A stretch of 64,000 nt of DNA. It comes from Chryseobacterium sp. ISL-6. GTDB taxonomy: Bacteria > Bacteroidota > Bacteroidia > Flavobacteriales > Weeksellaceae. A program made the translations under genes and the position numbers. The notes beneath the pieces are model-generated. The model did not search any database. It was not told where the DNA came from and saw nothing but the letters and a program-made list of their open reading frames with translations. The stretch lies in contig NZ_JAGGPT010000001.1 of NCBI RefSeq assembly GCF_018613715.1, positions 1,043,919 to 1,107,918 on the forward strand, given 5' to 3'. Positions 45,289 through 54,595 of this stretch are shown here, piece after piece. The stretch's first letter is position 1, and every line of letters starts with the position of its first letter.

Positions 45289-48200
45289 TTATATCGACTG
45301 TTTTTCAGTAATTTTCAAAAACAATCCATCTTGATAAATATTTCCTTTTTCCTTGCTATAATCTATTATTTCCAGAATATACTTTTTAATATCTTCCGTA
45401 ACACGTGAAAAGCCCAGAAGCTTTGAAACAAGTGAAATGGCATTATCAGGTTGTATGGCAACCGAGTCCTCTATGACTTTTATAATGGCTAGATTAATTT
45501 CTTCAGGTGAGATAAAGGTTATTTTCTTGGAATTAGAAGCCAGCATGCTTCTATCTCTGATGGTAGTTAATTCTTTTTCCGGATGCCATAAAAAGTCTCC
45601 TTTTTTAGATATATGGCCATTGTCAATTGCATAGTTGGTAGCATTAGTTATAGAAGCACGAATTCTGTTGCCTATTTTTGATATGCCATTGGCATCAGCT
45701 ATCCTTCTTGCCATTTCTTCAAAGTGAATAGGGCTTTCCGTCATAACCACATCCTGAATCCATGTGCTAAGTTTTCCTAAGGGATAGGTATGTAATTCCT
45801 GATGAGCAATTTCTATGGGTAATACTGTTATTTCATAAACTGGATATACAACACTCTCCTTTTCTATGGGTTCTTCACGCACAAGATTTTTAAGCTCTTC
45901 CATTAATTCTTCTTCAATAATATCATTGTGCTCTGCCTGTGTCTTCGCTTTTTCTATAGCCTCGGTAAGCAAGCTTAATTCTGCTGCAGGATTACGGAAC
46001 CAATCCAGACTCCATACACTCATTAAGTTCCAACCCATTCCTTCCAGTACAGTATTTCTAAGCCTATCTCTGTCACGTGTTGATTTAGCTGCCTGATAAG
46101 ATTTACCATCACAATTAATGCCCAACAGGTATCTGCCAGGATTATCAGCATCTGCAATAGCCAGATCAACATAAAACCCGGCAGTACCAACTTTTTCACG
46201 AACAAGGTAACCTGCTTCTCTAAGGGTTTGAGCAACAATTTCTTCAAATGGTCGTGCCGTGTAAGGCAATTCATCTTTGTCGCTTTCAAACTTACCGTAT
46301 TGTGCAAAATAAAGGAAACTCTTCAATGCTCTGATTCCAAATTTAGCATTGGGTCCCAGTGTCATATCTGATGCCGTAATATTGGTAAAGACCTCGCAGC
46401 GGTTCTTTGCTCTTGTAATTAAGACGTTTAACCTTCTCTCACCACCCTCATTATTAAGAGGACCAAAACTCATAGGAACTTTTCCATCTTCCGTTCTCCC
46501 ATATCCAATACTTATAAAAATCACATCCCTCTCATCTCCTTGGACATTCTCCAGGTTTTTAACAAAAAACGGCTCATCAGCATGTGCCCTGAAATAACTT
46601 TCCACTTCCTGGTTTTTTCTTCGTCTTATTTCTATGGCGTTTTGTATTGCCTGCATCTGCGCTGTACTGAAAGCCACTACACCAAGGCTTAATTTTGGTG
46701 TTTTAAGGGCATGCTGGATCACCGCATCAGCAACTTTTTCTGCTTCCCCCTGATTGGTTCTTGTTTTTCCTTTATCATAATAGGTATCCGGCAAATGATT
46801 AAAGGATAATCCCATACGGTTTTTCGATCCTGGACTTGGGAATATAACAAGCTTATTTTCATAAAACTCTTGGTTGGAAAGGCTGATAAGTGACTCATGC
46901 CTGCTTCGGTAATGCCAACGCAGCATCTTTTGTGGCGCCCCCTGAGCATCACACATTCCCAAAATGCTCTGCATATCGGCAGTAACATTTTCCTCGTCTT
47001 CTGTATCTGTATTTAATTTATCAAAAAAACTCGTTGGAGGCATCTGTTTAGTATCACCTACCACAACGATTTGTTTTCCTCTTAATATAGCCCCTAATGC
47101 ATCAACAGGCCTTACCTGGCTCGCTTCATCAAATATCACCAAATCAAAACCAATACTTTCAGGTGATAAAAAGTTAGCGATAGACATAGGGCTCATCATA
47201 ATAACAGGTTTTATCGCCTGAATAGCCATACCAGCTTCCTGCAATAGCTTTCGTATAGGCATATGGCGTACCTTTCTGTTGAATTCGCTTTTTAGGATAT
47301 TGATCTGGCCACCTCCATCTTGCTTAGGAACACCTTCCCAGTGTTTCAATGCTACCTTAGCTCTGTTATAGTATTGCTTAAGGACATCTATCCTTTTAAA
47401 CTTAGAAATAACTTCCTCATGAGTAGAACGTTCAAATTTCCTCAATTCAGGGCTATTGAGCATAGCTTTCTCGAGGAGATGGTCATACCAGGTTTTCTGA
47501 AGCGCTGTTTTTAAATGCGAGGATGCATCATCCCAATTTTCAACCGCCTTTATAAGAAACCCTGCTCCTTGCTTTTCTACCTCTTCTTTTAAAACATTCC
47601 ATGAAACTACTTTATGGATTTCAGACAGCTGCTCCAACCATCTGCTAAGTACAGAGACCTGCGCTGATAACTTAAAGTTTTCAATCCCATTTCCTTCAAA
47701 ACTCAGATGTTTAAATAAAGTTTCAAAGGATGTATTCTGCTCATCAATGGCACCACTTAAGTGACCTGCATATCGTATAATATTTTCAGAATCCTTATTC
47801 TTTTCAAGAAACGATAAAATTTCTTTCTGGATTTTACCTTCTTGGATATTATTGTGGATACTTTGCAAATAGTTTGCTCCTTTTTGTAAGGCTTCCCAAT
47901 CAGATCTTTGCTTTTGCCATTGGTTTCCAAATAGCTTACTTCCTAAAATATCATTGGATTCTAAAGCTAAGGAAAGCCTCTTTCCTTCCATTAATGTATT
48001 GACAAAATCCAATTTCTTTTGAATATCATCGGGCATAACAGTATTAAGTAATCCTGCCAGCTTTTTAACGCTCTTTTTATAGTCTCCAATTAAAAACTTA
48101 TACCATTTACCCCCATGAGCAATTAGGTTTTGCCTTATTTCAAGGACATCCTGATTCCACGCTTCCGATATAAATACAGAATCATATTTACCATGAAGTT

Positions 48201-49950
48201 CTTTTAGTCTACTGCCGGTTTCTAATAGTTCGGCAATATCTGCCTTGTTGTTTAGCCATGCACCATCACTAATCGACATTGAGGTGATACCTGGATTATT
48301 AGCTGCCAACCTTGCAACAGCTAAAAGTCTTTTAGCATCTATTACATCAGCAGGCGCCTGAAATTCCATAAAATCACTTAGGGTTCTTGAGCCGCTTATC
48401 AGATTTTCAGTGGTACTTATTGAGTGTAACAAAAGATCCTTGGCCAGCTCTTCATCTTTAGGAAGAAAGACCGATAATTTACTGCCATAAAAAATTAATT
48501 TTTCAGGTTGCCCTATTTTAGAAAGTCTTACCTGAATCTTTTCAGCTAATAACTCAAAGTCCTTAATTTGTCTAAAATCCCATGACGACAAATCATTAGC
48601 TATAATTTTCGGGAATTTATAATCTTTGTTTTTATTGTTTATCATTAAAAGATAGCCTATTACATCATGGGCTGAAAGTCCACTTCCACCAATAGGTCTG
48701 TTAACTTCTGTAGAATAGGCATTTAATTCCTTAATTAAGGGATCAAGCAAACGTACCTCTTCCTCAAGATGCGCAACAGCTGGCTTACCTAGATCTAAGA
48801 TTCGCTTAAGCTCCGCATGCAGTTCACGCTTATTGGCTTTATGGCTATGTAATTCAAGACACGCCTCCCCTAAATTTATACTATCCAGTCTTCTTTTTAC
48901 AACTTCAAGAGCTGCCATTTTTTCTGCTACAAACAAAACCTTTTTCCCATTACCAACCGCATTAGCAATAAGGTTAGTAATGGTTTGGGATTTTCCTGTT
49001 CCCGGAGGTCCCTGAATTACCATATTCCTCCCTTCATGGACCGCCAGCATTGCGATGACCTGTGAGCTATCGGCATCTACTACCTGCAATAATTTATCTG
49101 CATCTGTTTCTTCATCAAGCCTATGCTCTTCTCCTATAGTTGGTTGTGGTTCGCTAAAGCCATCTCCAAATAAAGACTGAAGGATGGGATGGTCAAAAGG
49201 CTTTTTACTTTCCGGCCATTTGGCACTATCAAGATCATGATAAATCATAAACTTTCCAAAGGAAAAGAATCCCAATTCAATAGCATCCAGATCAACTTTC
49301 CAATTTTCAAGGTGATTAATGTGTTTCTGAATTTCATTAAAATAGCTTACAATATCAAGTTCATCCTCCTCAGGAAGATCTGGAATAGTAAGGTTAAAAT
49401 CAACCATCATCTTGGCCTGAAGCGATAAGTTAGCTCCAATTTCCCCACCTGTATAAAGCAGCCTGAATCTTTCACTTGCACTGGAACGTTCCAGAGTAAC
49501 CGGTATAAGGATTAGCGGAGCCATTCTCACATCCTCCGTATTCCCTTTCTCAAACCAGTTGAGCATCCCTAATGATAAAAATAATGTATTTACCCCCTGC
49601 TCTTCTATACTCGTTCTTGCAAAATAATATGTATTAAGAATTTTTGTCTGAAGCTTTTGTTCGGACTCATTGGTTTGTAATCGGGTATCATTATAGGCGT
49701 CCTGTAATTCGGCACCTGAGAGTGGTGGTAATTCAAATAGTTCTTCACTATCATCTTTTCCGGGCCTTCCTAAAAAGGTCATGGCTTTATTCTGTTTTAC
49801 CAGGATATTAAAAATAGAACTTGACTGCTCTTGAACGATATGTAATCCTCGGGCTTTTGGAATTTTATAGTTTAACAAAGTATTACGCATCCCAAGATCC
49901 AACAGCTCTTTTCTTGATGCTTCTAATTTGGGAAGTATTATTTCTTTCAT
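45289..49950 (-). CDS. DUF4011-SF1 helicase-REase-like nuclease-DUF3320 protein (Hhe-like defence candidate)
   Basis: I start at ATG 49950 (1,553 residues); the longer frame would use TTG. An N-terminal DUF4011 region (ASRKELLDLGMRNTLLNYKI) is followed by the Walker A motif GPPGTGKSQT near residues 314-323. Walker B is FDLVIFDEASQVRP near 930. Late SF1 helicase motifs include KMLRWHYRSRHESLISLSN, VQGDERDVIFISIGYG and RRLNVLITRAKNRCEVFTN. Next comes a restriction-endonuclease-like nuclease segment (PFEEIVAQTLREAGY...FYVDLAI...LLGINCDGKSY). A C-terminal DUF3320 follows (LSTWIQDVVMTESPIHFEEM). The architecture resembles single-gene anti-phage proteins of the Hhe type (DUF4011-helicase-Vsr). It stands alone between an RHS remnant and a NUMOD gene, a typical accessory setting. 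All key motifs look intact. Confidence 0.85.
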   Translation of the reverse strand: MKEIILPKLEASRKELLDLGMRNTLLNYKIPKARGLHIVQEQSSSIFNILVKQNKAMTFLGRPGKDDSEELFELPPLSGAELQDAYNDTRLQTNESEQKLQTKILNTYYFARTSIEEQGVNTLFLSLGMLNWFEKGNTEDVRMAPLILIPVTLERSSASERFRLLYTGGEIGANLSLQAKMMVDFNLTIPDLPEEDELDIVSYFNEIQKHINHLENWKVDLDAIELGFFSFGKFMIYHDLDSAKWPESKKPFDHPILQSLFGDGFSEPQPTIGEEHRLDEETDADKLLQVVDADSSQVIAMLAVHEGRNMVIQGPPGTGKSQTITNLIANAVGNGKKVLFVAEKMAALEVVKRRLDSINLGEACLELHSHKANKRELHAELKRILDLGKPAVAHLEEEVRLLDPLIKELNAYSTEVNRPIGGSGLSAHDVIGYLLMINNKNKDYKFPKIIANDLSSWDFRQIKDFELLAEKIQVRLSKIGQPEKLIFYGSKLSVFLPKDEELAKDLLLHSISTTENLISGSRTLSDFMEFQAPADVIDAKRLLAVARLAANNPGITSMSISDGAWLNNKADIAELLETGSRLKELHGKYDSVFISEAWNQDVLEIRQNLIAHGGKWYKFLIGDYKKSVKKLAGLLNTVMPDDIQKKLDFVNTLMEGKRLSLALESNDILGSKLFGNQWQKQRSDWEALQKGANYLQSIHNNIQEGKIQKEILSFLEKNKDSENIIRYAGHLSGAIDEQNTSFETLFKHLSFEGNGIENFKLSAQVSVLSRWLEQLSEIHKVVSWNVLKEEVEKQGAGFLIKAVENWDDASSHLKTALQKTWYDHLLEKAMLNSPELRKFERSTHEEVISKFKRIDVLKQYYNRAKVALKHWEGVPKQDGGGQINILKSEFNRKVRHMPIRKLLQEAGMAIQAIKPVIMMSPMSIANFLSPESIGFDLVIFDEASQVRPVDALGAILRGKQIVVVGDTKQMPPTSFFDKLNTDTEDEENVTADMQSILGMCDAQGAPQKMLRWHYRSRHESLISLSNQEFYENKLVIFPSPGSKNRMGLSFNHLPDTYYDKGKTRTNQGEAEKVADAVIQHALKTPKLSLGVVAFSTAQMQAIQNAIEIRRRKNQEVESYFRAHADEPFFVKNLENVQGDERDVIFISIGYGRTEDGKVPMSFGPLNNEGGERRLNVLITRAKNRCEVFTNITASDMTLGPNAKFGIRALKSFLYFAQYGKFESDKDELPYTARPFEEIVAQTLREAGYLVREKVGTAGFYVDLAIADADNPGRYLLGINCDGKSYQAAKSTRDRDRLRNTVLEGMGWNLMSVWSLDWFRNPAAELSLLTEAIEKAKTQAEHNDIIEEELMEELKNLVREEPIEKESVVYPVYEITVLPIEIAHQELHTYPLGKLSTWIQDVVMTESPIHFEEMARRIADANGISKIGNRIRASITNATNYAIDNGHISKKGDFLWHPEKELTTIRDRSMLASNSKKITFISPEEINLAIIKVIEDSVAIQPDNAISLVSKLLGFSRVTEDIKKYILEIIDYSKEKGNIYQDGLFLKITEKQSI

Positions 49951-49962
49951 GGTTATTGACAA

Positions 49963-50385
49963 TTAGGATCCTATAGTAAATATTAAACCTTAAAATGAGA
50001 TCATTTTTACTGGTTAATGGCAAATTGTTAAATATAATAAAATAGTTAGTATTATATATTAGGGAAAGCCGCTTTTAAGATTAGATTATTATTTTACTAC
50101 AGGATGAGATTTGCTTATTTTCTAACTTTAAGCGAGAAAATCGGAATAAAAAAATATCACTAATTGATCCAAAGAAAAAAAAACACCCAATTGGTAGCTT
50201 TTTTTTAATATTACTTAGGTTTCTACCATTCAATATCTATTGTTTTATTTCCTTTTAATTTGATTTTGACTAAGCAATCTCTACCATCTATATTTGATGC
50301 CCATGATTTTATATTTTTGTTCTATCTTAGTTTTTTTATGGTACACAAATAGGATTCATTTATCCACAAAAGAAATTTCCCATTT
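49963..50385. other. Intergenic region between the helicase gene and the NUMOD gene
   Basis: A 423-bp divergent AT-rich region. TATTTTTG at 50312-50319 fits the -7 box for the NUMOD gene, with TTTG at 50293-50296 as a possible upstream element (spacing a little short). The 30 bp ahead of the start resemble those before the gene at 8022. A short imperfect A-rich/T-rich hairpin with CCAATTGG in the middle lies near 50170-50208. No gene was seen. Confidence 0.4.
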
Positions 50386-51564
50386 ATGAACTTACCTCTT
50401 GAAATAGAAGATTGGTACATAAAAGAAGTTATTTACAATACTTCTTTAGAAAACCTTCCAGGAGAGGAATGGAAGTCGATTGAAAATTTTGAGAACTATG
50501 CGGTTTCCAGCTATGGGCGGGTGAAAAGTCTTGAGCATTGGATTACATCACTAAACGGTAGGAAATGGAAAGCACCTGAACGTATGATGAAGTTACAATT
50601 CATGAAATTTTTCAATAAATATCCTGATGATCAGTTTTATAATGTCATCTGTGTATTATCATCAAAAGGGAAAAAAAACAGAAAGTCCGTCCCCCGGTTG
50701 GTTTATTATTATTTTGTTGAAAAATTTGATCTAAATGACAGTCACTTTATTATTTCATTTAAAGACGATAATAGATTTAATTTAAACGCTAAGAATTTAG
50801 AGAAGCTCTCCTTTAATAAGACGCGTTTTAAAGAATCCCACAAGGACAGCGCTAAAAACAGTAAAACCTATTATAAGAGACCTGTGAACCAGTACACAAC
50901 AGAAGGTGATCTGGTAACTACATTTGAAAACATTGACGCAGCAAGCAATACCCTTGGTATTGGTCGCAGAAATATTCAAGCAGTAGTAAACAAAGAGCGC
51001 CTGACTGCAGGAGGATTCCGATGGTTCTTTAAAGATTTTAGCCCTAAAAAAGAAGATTTTAAAATTTCTAAAGAAAATAAATCAATTACAAGTAAAGTGT
51101 TTAACAAGCCTCTTTGGGAAAAGCTGGGCAAACCTCCAATTGATGAGAACGACCCTCCCGCATGCATGAACCTGTCACTTGATAACCTCCCTGATGAACA
51201 TTGGAAACCGATACCTGGCCTTGAAAACGGGTATGTCATTTCAAACAAAGGAAGGGTAAAACGACTTAGTGGCTGGACGACAAGCAAAAATAAAAGTTTT
51301 TGGAAAGAACAAATTATGTCTCTTAATATAAGAATTAAGGCTGGTAGAAATAAACCTTATTTTTATATTCGTGTAAATCACAAAGAGCATATGACAATGC
51401 TAATGATTTCAAGGTTACTTTATTACTGTTTTGTTGAAAAATTTGACATGAATGATAAAAACCTCATCATGGTTAATCAAAGTGAACCGTTGTGGAATCT
51501 CGATATCACGAAACTTAGATTACGCCCGAGAATTTCAGGGTCAAAAGAAAAAGAAAACATATAA
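50386..51564 (+). CDS. Tandem NUMOD4-NUMOD1-NUMOD4 DNA-binding protein with HNH-like scaffolds lacking catalytic His
   Basis: A 392-residue protein. The first unit has NUMOD4 (GEEWKSIENFENYAVSSYGR), an HNH-like segment (VPRLVYYYFVEKFDLND...SFKDDNRF...NLEKLS) and NUMOD1 (NQYTTEGDLVTTFENI...AGGFRWF). The second unit repeats NUMOD4 (DEHWKPIPGLENGYVISNKG) with another HNH-like segment (ISRLLYYCFVEKFDMNDKNL). In both segments the His residues expected in HNH_3 are replaced (HRLV became PRLV or SRLL; NHxDG became SFKDD or VNQSE). It probably binds specific DNA without cutting. Its first part is closely related to the protein at 8022, and its last part to the remnant at 55876. It could be a homing-endonuclease relative turned regulator. 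Confidence 0.8.
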   Translation: MNLPLEIEDWYIKEVIYNTSLENLPGEEWKSIENFENYAVSSYGRVKSLEHWITSLNGRKWKAPERMMKLQFMKFFNKYPDDQFYNVICVLSSKGKKNRKSVPRLVYYYFVEKFDLNDSHFIISFKDDNRFNLNAKNLEKLSFNKTRFKESHKDSAKNSKTYYKRPVNQYTTEGDLVTTFENIDAASNTLGIGRRNIQAVVNKERLTAGGFRWFFKDFSPKKEDFKISKENKSITSKVFNKPLWEKLGKPPIDENDPPACMNLSLDNLPDEHWKPIPGLENGYVISNKGRVKRLSGWTTSKNKSFWKEQIMSLNIRIKAGRNKPYFYIRVNHKEHMTMLMISRLLYYCFVEKFDMNDKNLIMVNQSEPLWNLDITKLRLRPRISGSKEKENI

Positions 51565-51601
51565 TACAAAAGCCTTCTGAAAGATCAAATACCAGGACGA
51601 A

Positions 51602-52032
51602 TTAAACTGGGTAATATTTTCTATATTCTACTATATTAAGAAATGATGAAGCGCTTTTGTTTTTCTGATATTTTTTATAAGGAACAAAACCTAATTTTTC
51701 TGGTATTTTTTTACTGGCTATATTTTCTTCATCAACTGGATAAAATATATATTTGAAAGTAAAATTATTCTCTAAAAATTCAATAAGGTTTATTATAATT
51801 TCTGTACCCAACCCAATAGCTGCATACCTTGTTTTATCCAGAGACCAAGTTCTATAGATTCTGCGGTTATATTATGAATCCCACAACAACCTACAAACTG
51901 ATTATTTGAGCCCAGAGCGACCATTACTAAGTCAGTATTTTTTTCTAATCCCTTTTTTGATTCTTGCACGAAAGAAAGAATGTCATTTCGATCTCCCGTC
52001 GGATTAAAAGGCATATAATGGCTGATTAGTTT
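51602..52032 (-). pseudogene. GNAT N-acetyltransferase, truncated and frameshifted
   Basis: One frame reads MPFNPTGDRNDILSFVQESK...LVMVALGSNNQFVGCCGIHN...ELGLWIKQG. After a single-base loss near 51815 the next frame continues YAAIGLGTEIIINLIEFLEN...ENIASKKIPEKLGFV. Together these are the middle and end of a RimJ/RimL-type acetyltransferase. The usual N-terminal 35-40 residues are missing: the frame is open only to 52032, where a TAA stands. Both lesions together make it a pseudogene. No substrate can be assigned. Confidence 0.82.
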
Positions 52033-52146
52033 TTAGTTCAATTTATATGAAAATAGGACCCAATACAATGTATTCAGTTGAATAATTGAGTATACCTGGC
52101 TTCAGAAAAGGTTAATAAAAAAAATTACATTCCTTAACCCAAGTAA

Positions 52147-52914
52147 TTAAGACAGGAAGTTGGCCTGATTGAAAAAGTAAGGACGCAGAATGTCCTCAAA
52201 ATTATAAAAGCCCTTGGCTTTGTTTTTAATATTTTCCGCAACAAAGAGTGCTCCACTTCCAAATGCTTCCCTGGAAATAGATTCATGAACCAGTCTTACC
52301 GTCTGATAAGGGAAACCGAAAATGACTTCATGCTTTCCTACAATACCTCCTGCTCTGACGGAGTTGATACTTTCTGTGTCAAGTTCAAGAGTTTCGGCAA
52401 TCTTGACCGCAGTTCCGGAAACACCTGATTTGGCTTTAAAGTGCTCTTCTATGACCTCAATATCTACATTTGGTGCAATATTTTTCAATAATGATGCTGC
52501 AAACAAAAGATAATTGACCCCCAAAGTAATGTTCGGAGACCAAAATACAGTTGTTGTTTTTGCAAGATCTTTTAACACTGTAATTTCTTCATTGTCATAA
52601 TGAGATATGGCAGAAATTATTTTAATTCCTTTTTCAGCCGCTTCTTTTCCATATTGATGAATACTTCCTGAATCTGAAAAATCAATGATAATATCCACAG
52701 GATGCTTTTCTAGCAAATCATTAATATCTGTATTTTCTGCTGAGTAAATCAAGCTGAGATCATCAGTATCGACTCCTAGAAATTCTTTGGCAGAGGATTT
52801 CTCCATAGCTTTACTGCTTCTTAAAACCCATTCAAGAGAAAAAACCGTGTTGAGTAGTATTACATTAGCTACCGCTTTTCCAGCTTTTCCAAATCCTATT
52901 AGACCAATTTTCAT
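52147..52914 (-). CDS. DapB-like dihydrodipicolinate reductase family protein
   Basis: A 255-residue protein. The N-terminal Rossmann motif is IGLIGFGKAGKAVANVI, and DIIIDFSDSGSIHQYGKEAA is the DapB-type 'DFS' block. SPNITLGVNYLLFAASLLK precedes the C-terminal domain. The active-site segment is EEHFKAKSGVSGTAVKIAE. Compared with the DapB pattern EIHHxxKxDxPSGTA, the first His (158), the Lys (162) and SGTA are kept, the second His is Phe and the Asp is Ser. The fold and NAD(P) binding are therefore likely, but the substrate may differ from 4-hydroxy-tetrahydrodipicolinate. No lysine-pathway genes lie nearby. It is either a diverged DapB or a paralogue with another role. Confidence 0.75.
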   Translation of the reverse strand: MKIGLIGFGKAGKAVANVILLNTVFSLEWVLRSSKAMEKSSAKEFLGVDTDDLSLIYSAENTDINDLLEKHPVDIIIDFSDSGSIHQYGKEAAEKGIKIISAISHYDNEEITVLKDLAKTTTVFWSPNITLGVNYLLFAASLLKNIAPNVDIEVIEEHFKAKSGVSGTAVKIAETLELDTESINSVRAGGIVGKHEVIFGFPYQTVRLVHESISREAFGSGALFVAENIKNKAKGFYNFEDILRPYFFNQANFLS

Positions 52915-53169
52915 AAGGTATTTCTTTGAAGTTAGAATAATGAGAGAAATTAAAAAATAAGAAGGAGAACCCTCTTTATTTCTCTAAAGTTTGAATGATA
53001 AATTATTATCTGAATGAAAGATACAAAAAAAATAAGAAATTGAGTTTTCCAAAGAAATATGGGATTATCAAAAAAAAGGAATAAAATGCATTACAATATA
53101 TGCTGCCGAGACCCAAAAAAAAATCTTATAATTTTAAAATTAGTCCTACCTTATTATTTCTAAATCAAT

Positions 53170-54348
53170 CTATTTTTGCATTCCCTTCATCCTTTTGGCC
53201 CAGCTCTGGTAGATAGGAAACCAAACTTGATCTCCATTAGAACCATTGCAAAGTATGACAATACCGTTCTTTGTTGGTAAATCTAAAAACATGCCCGCGC
53301 TCCAGCCTTCATTTTCTCCTGTATGTCCAATTGTTCTTAGTCCTTCATAATTCATAAAACGGTACCCCAGACCACTTTCGCCCTGATCAGATAAAGGTAA
53401 AACAGGTTGCTCCATTAATGCCAAAGTTTCTGGTTTCAAAACCTTATTTAATTGCCGTGGATCGGCCATAAGGGATAATTCAGCAAAATGAGCCAAGTCC
53501 ACAACTGTTGTCTGTAACCCTGCTGCGGCCTGTTCTGTAAAAATACGGTTCTTTATTGGTCTCCCTGAAGTATCATAGGCGGTTGCAGAAGTTTGTGTCA
53601 TTTTTTCGGTCCATTCAAAATCTGTATGTTTCAAGCCTAAAGGCTGGAAGACATTCTTTTTCATATAATCTGCAAACTTTTCTTTTGTCTTTTCTTCAAG
53701 AAGTAACTGTGCCAGGGTGTAACCACCACCTGAATATTCCCATTTCGTTCCGGGTTCACTTATTAGAGTGACCCATTCACCATTCCTTTTTGTTTTTCCT
53801 GAAAGGGATTCTTCTAAGCTCAGGAGTTGGGTTCCTTGTTCCGCACCTCCGTAGCCATGTACCGAAAGACCTGCTGTATGACTAAGCATACGTCGTAATG
53901 TAACTTTTGACACATCGTACTGGGATTCAGGCAATTTCCATCGGGTTAGATATTGATCAACAGGCTCATCCAATTTTATATATCCTTTTTCGGTTAGCTG
54001 TAGGAATCCCCATGCAGAAAATACTTTTGAAATTGAACCGATATTAAAAATAGTTTCCTTAGTAACAGGTTTTCTACTCTTCACCTCAGCAAATCCCATA
54101 CATTGTATCCATTTGACTCTTCCGTTTTCAATAACTGCGACTGCTACACCAGGTACATTGTTCTTTTTCATGGCCTCCAATCCCAGCTTCTGAATTTCAG
54201 TATATAGCGAATCTCCTTGGTTAGTTACCCTTAATTCCTTAGAACATCCTATACCATATTTCATGGTGGTGCAGGAAAAAAGAAACAGTGGAATCACAAT
54301 TAATAAAAACCTAAAGTTTTTGTCGCTAATTTTTGTATTGTTATTCAT
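53170..54348 (-). CDS. Serine hydrolase of the beta-lactamase (class C/AmpC-like) family, lipoprotein
   Basis: A 392-residue protein with a lipoprotein-like signal (FRFLLIVIPLFLFSC, Cys at 26). The active-site SxxK motif is S105-I-S-K108 in FNIGSISKVFSAW. YSGGGYTLAQ supplies the Tyr motif, and GHTGENEGWSAG the HTG (KTG-like) motif. The family includes esterases, DD-peptidases and class C beta-lactamases, and the sequence does not decide which activity applies. Probably periplasmic or outer-membrane-attached. Its broken paralogue lies at 19139-20260, fused to an RHS tip fragment, so the two loci share ancestry by duplication. The gene starts with ATG at 54348. Confidence 0.88.
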   Translation of the reverse strand: MNNNTKISDKNFRFLLIVIPLFLFSCTTMKYGIGCSKELRVTNQGDSLYTEIQKLGLEAMKKNNVPGVAVAVIENGRVKWIQCMGFAEVKSRKPVTKETIFNIGSISKVFSAWGFLQLTEKGYIKLDEPVDQYLTRWKLPESQYDVSKVTLRRMLSHTAGLSVHGYGGAEQGTQLLSLEESLSGKTKRNGEWVTLISEPGTKWEYSGGGYTLAQLLLEEKTKEKFADYMKKNVFQPLGLKHTDFEWTEKMTQTSATAYDTSGRPIKNRIFTEQAAAGLQTTVVDLAHFAELSLMADPRQLNKVLKPETLALMEQPVLPLSDQGESGLGYRFMNYEGLRTIGHTGENEGWSAGMFLDLPTKNGIVILCNGSNGDQVWFPIYQSWAKRMKGMQK

Positions 54349-54397
54349 TGATCTTTTTTAATATTTTGTTGATTTATAAATCTCACGTTGTTTGGAA

Positions 54398-54548
54398 CTA
54401 AAATGTCACTAATCTCCATTTCCTTTCTTGCTTTCGAAAAGTTGTCAAACGACTCGGATTTAGATATCCTCTTCCGTTCATGTCTGTAGGCATAGCAGCA
54501 GTAAAACCCCCATTACCCTCCAGTGTCTGAGCATATTTATAAAATTAA
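54398..54548 (-). pseudogene. Unidentified 3' gene remnant
   Basis: The minus strand is open for about 50 codons with protein-like content (KYAQTLEGNGGFTAAMPTDM, NGRGYLNPSRLTTFRKQERK) and ends at a TAG. No start is available. I do not recognise the family. It is probably the end of a lost gene between the CPBP protease gene and the serine hydrolase gene. Confidence 0.35.
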
Positions 54549-54578
54549 GTAATAAACCTTTTGTTTACTACTTAATTT
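54542..54578 (-). terminator. Strong hairpin terminator after the CPBP protease gene
   Basis: Two 16-bp arms (54542-54557 and 54563-54578) are inverse copies with one mismatch, enclosing a CTTTT loop. A/T-rich ends make it usable in both directions. It begins 17 bp after the stop of the gene at 54596. Confidence 0.8.
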
Positions 54579-54595
54579 TCATAATTTATTCATTT

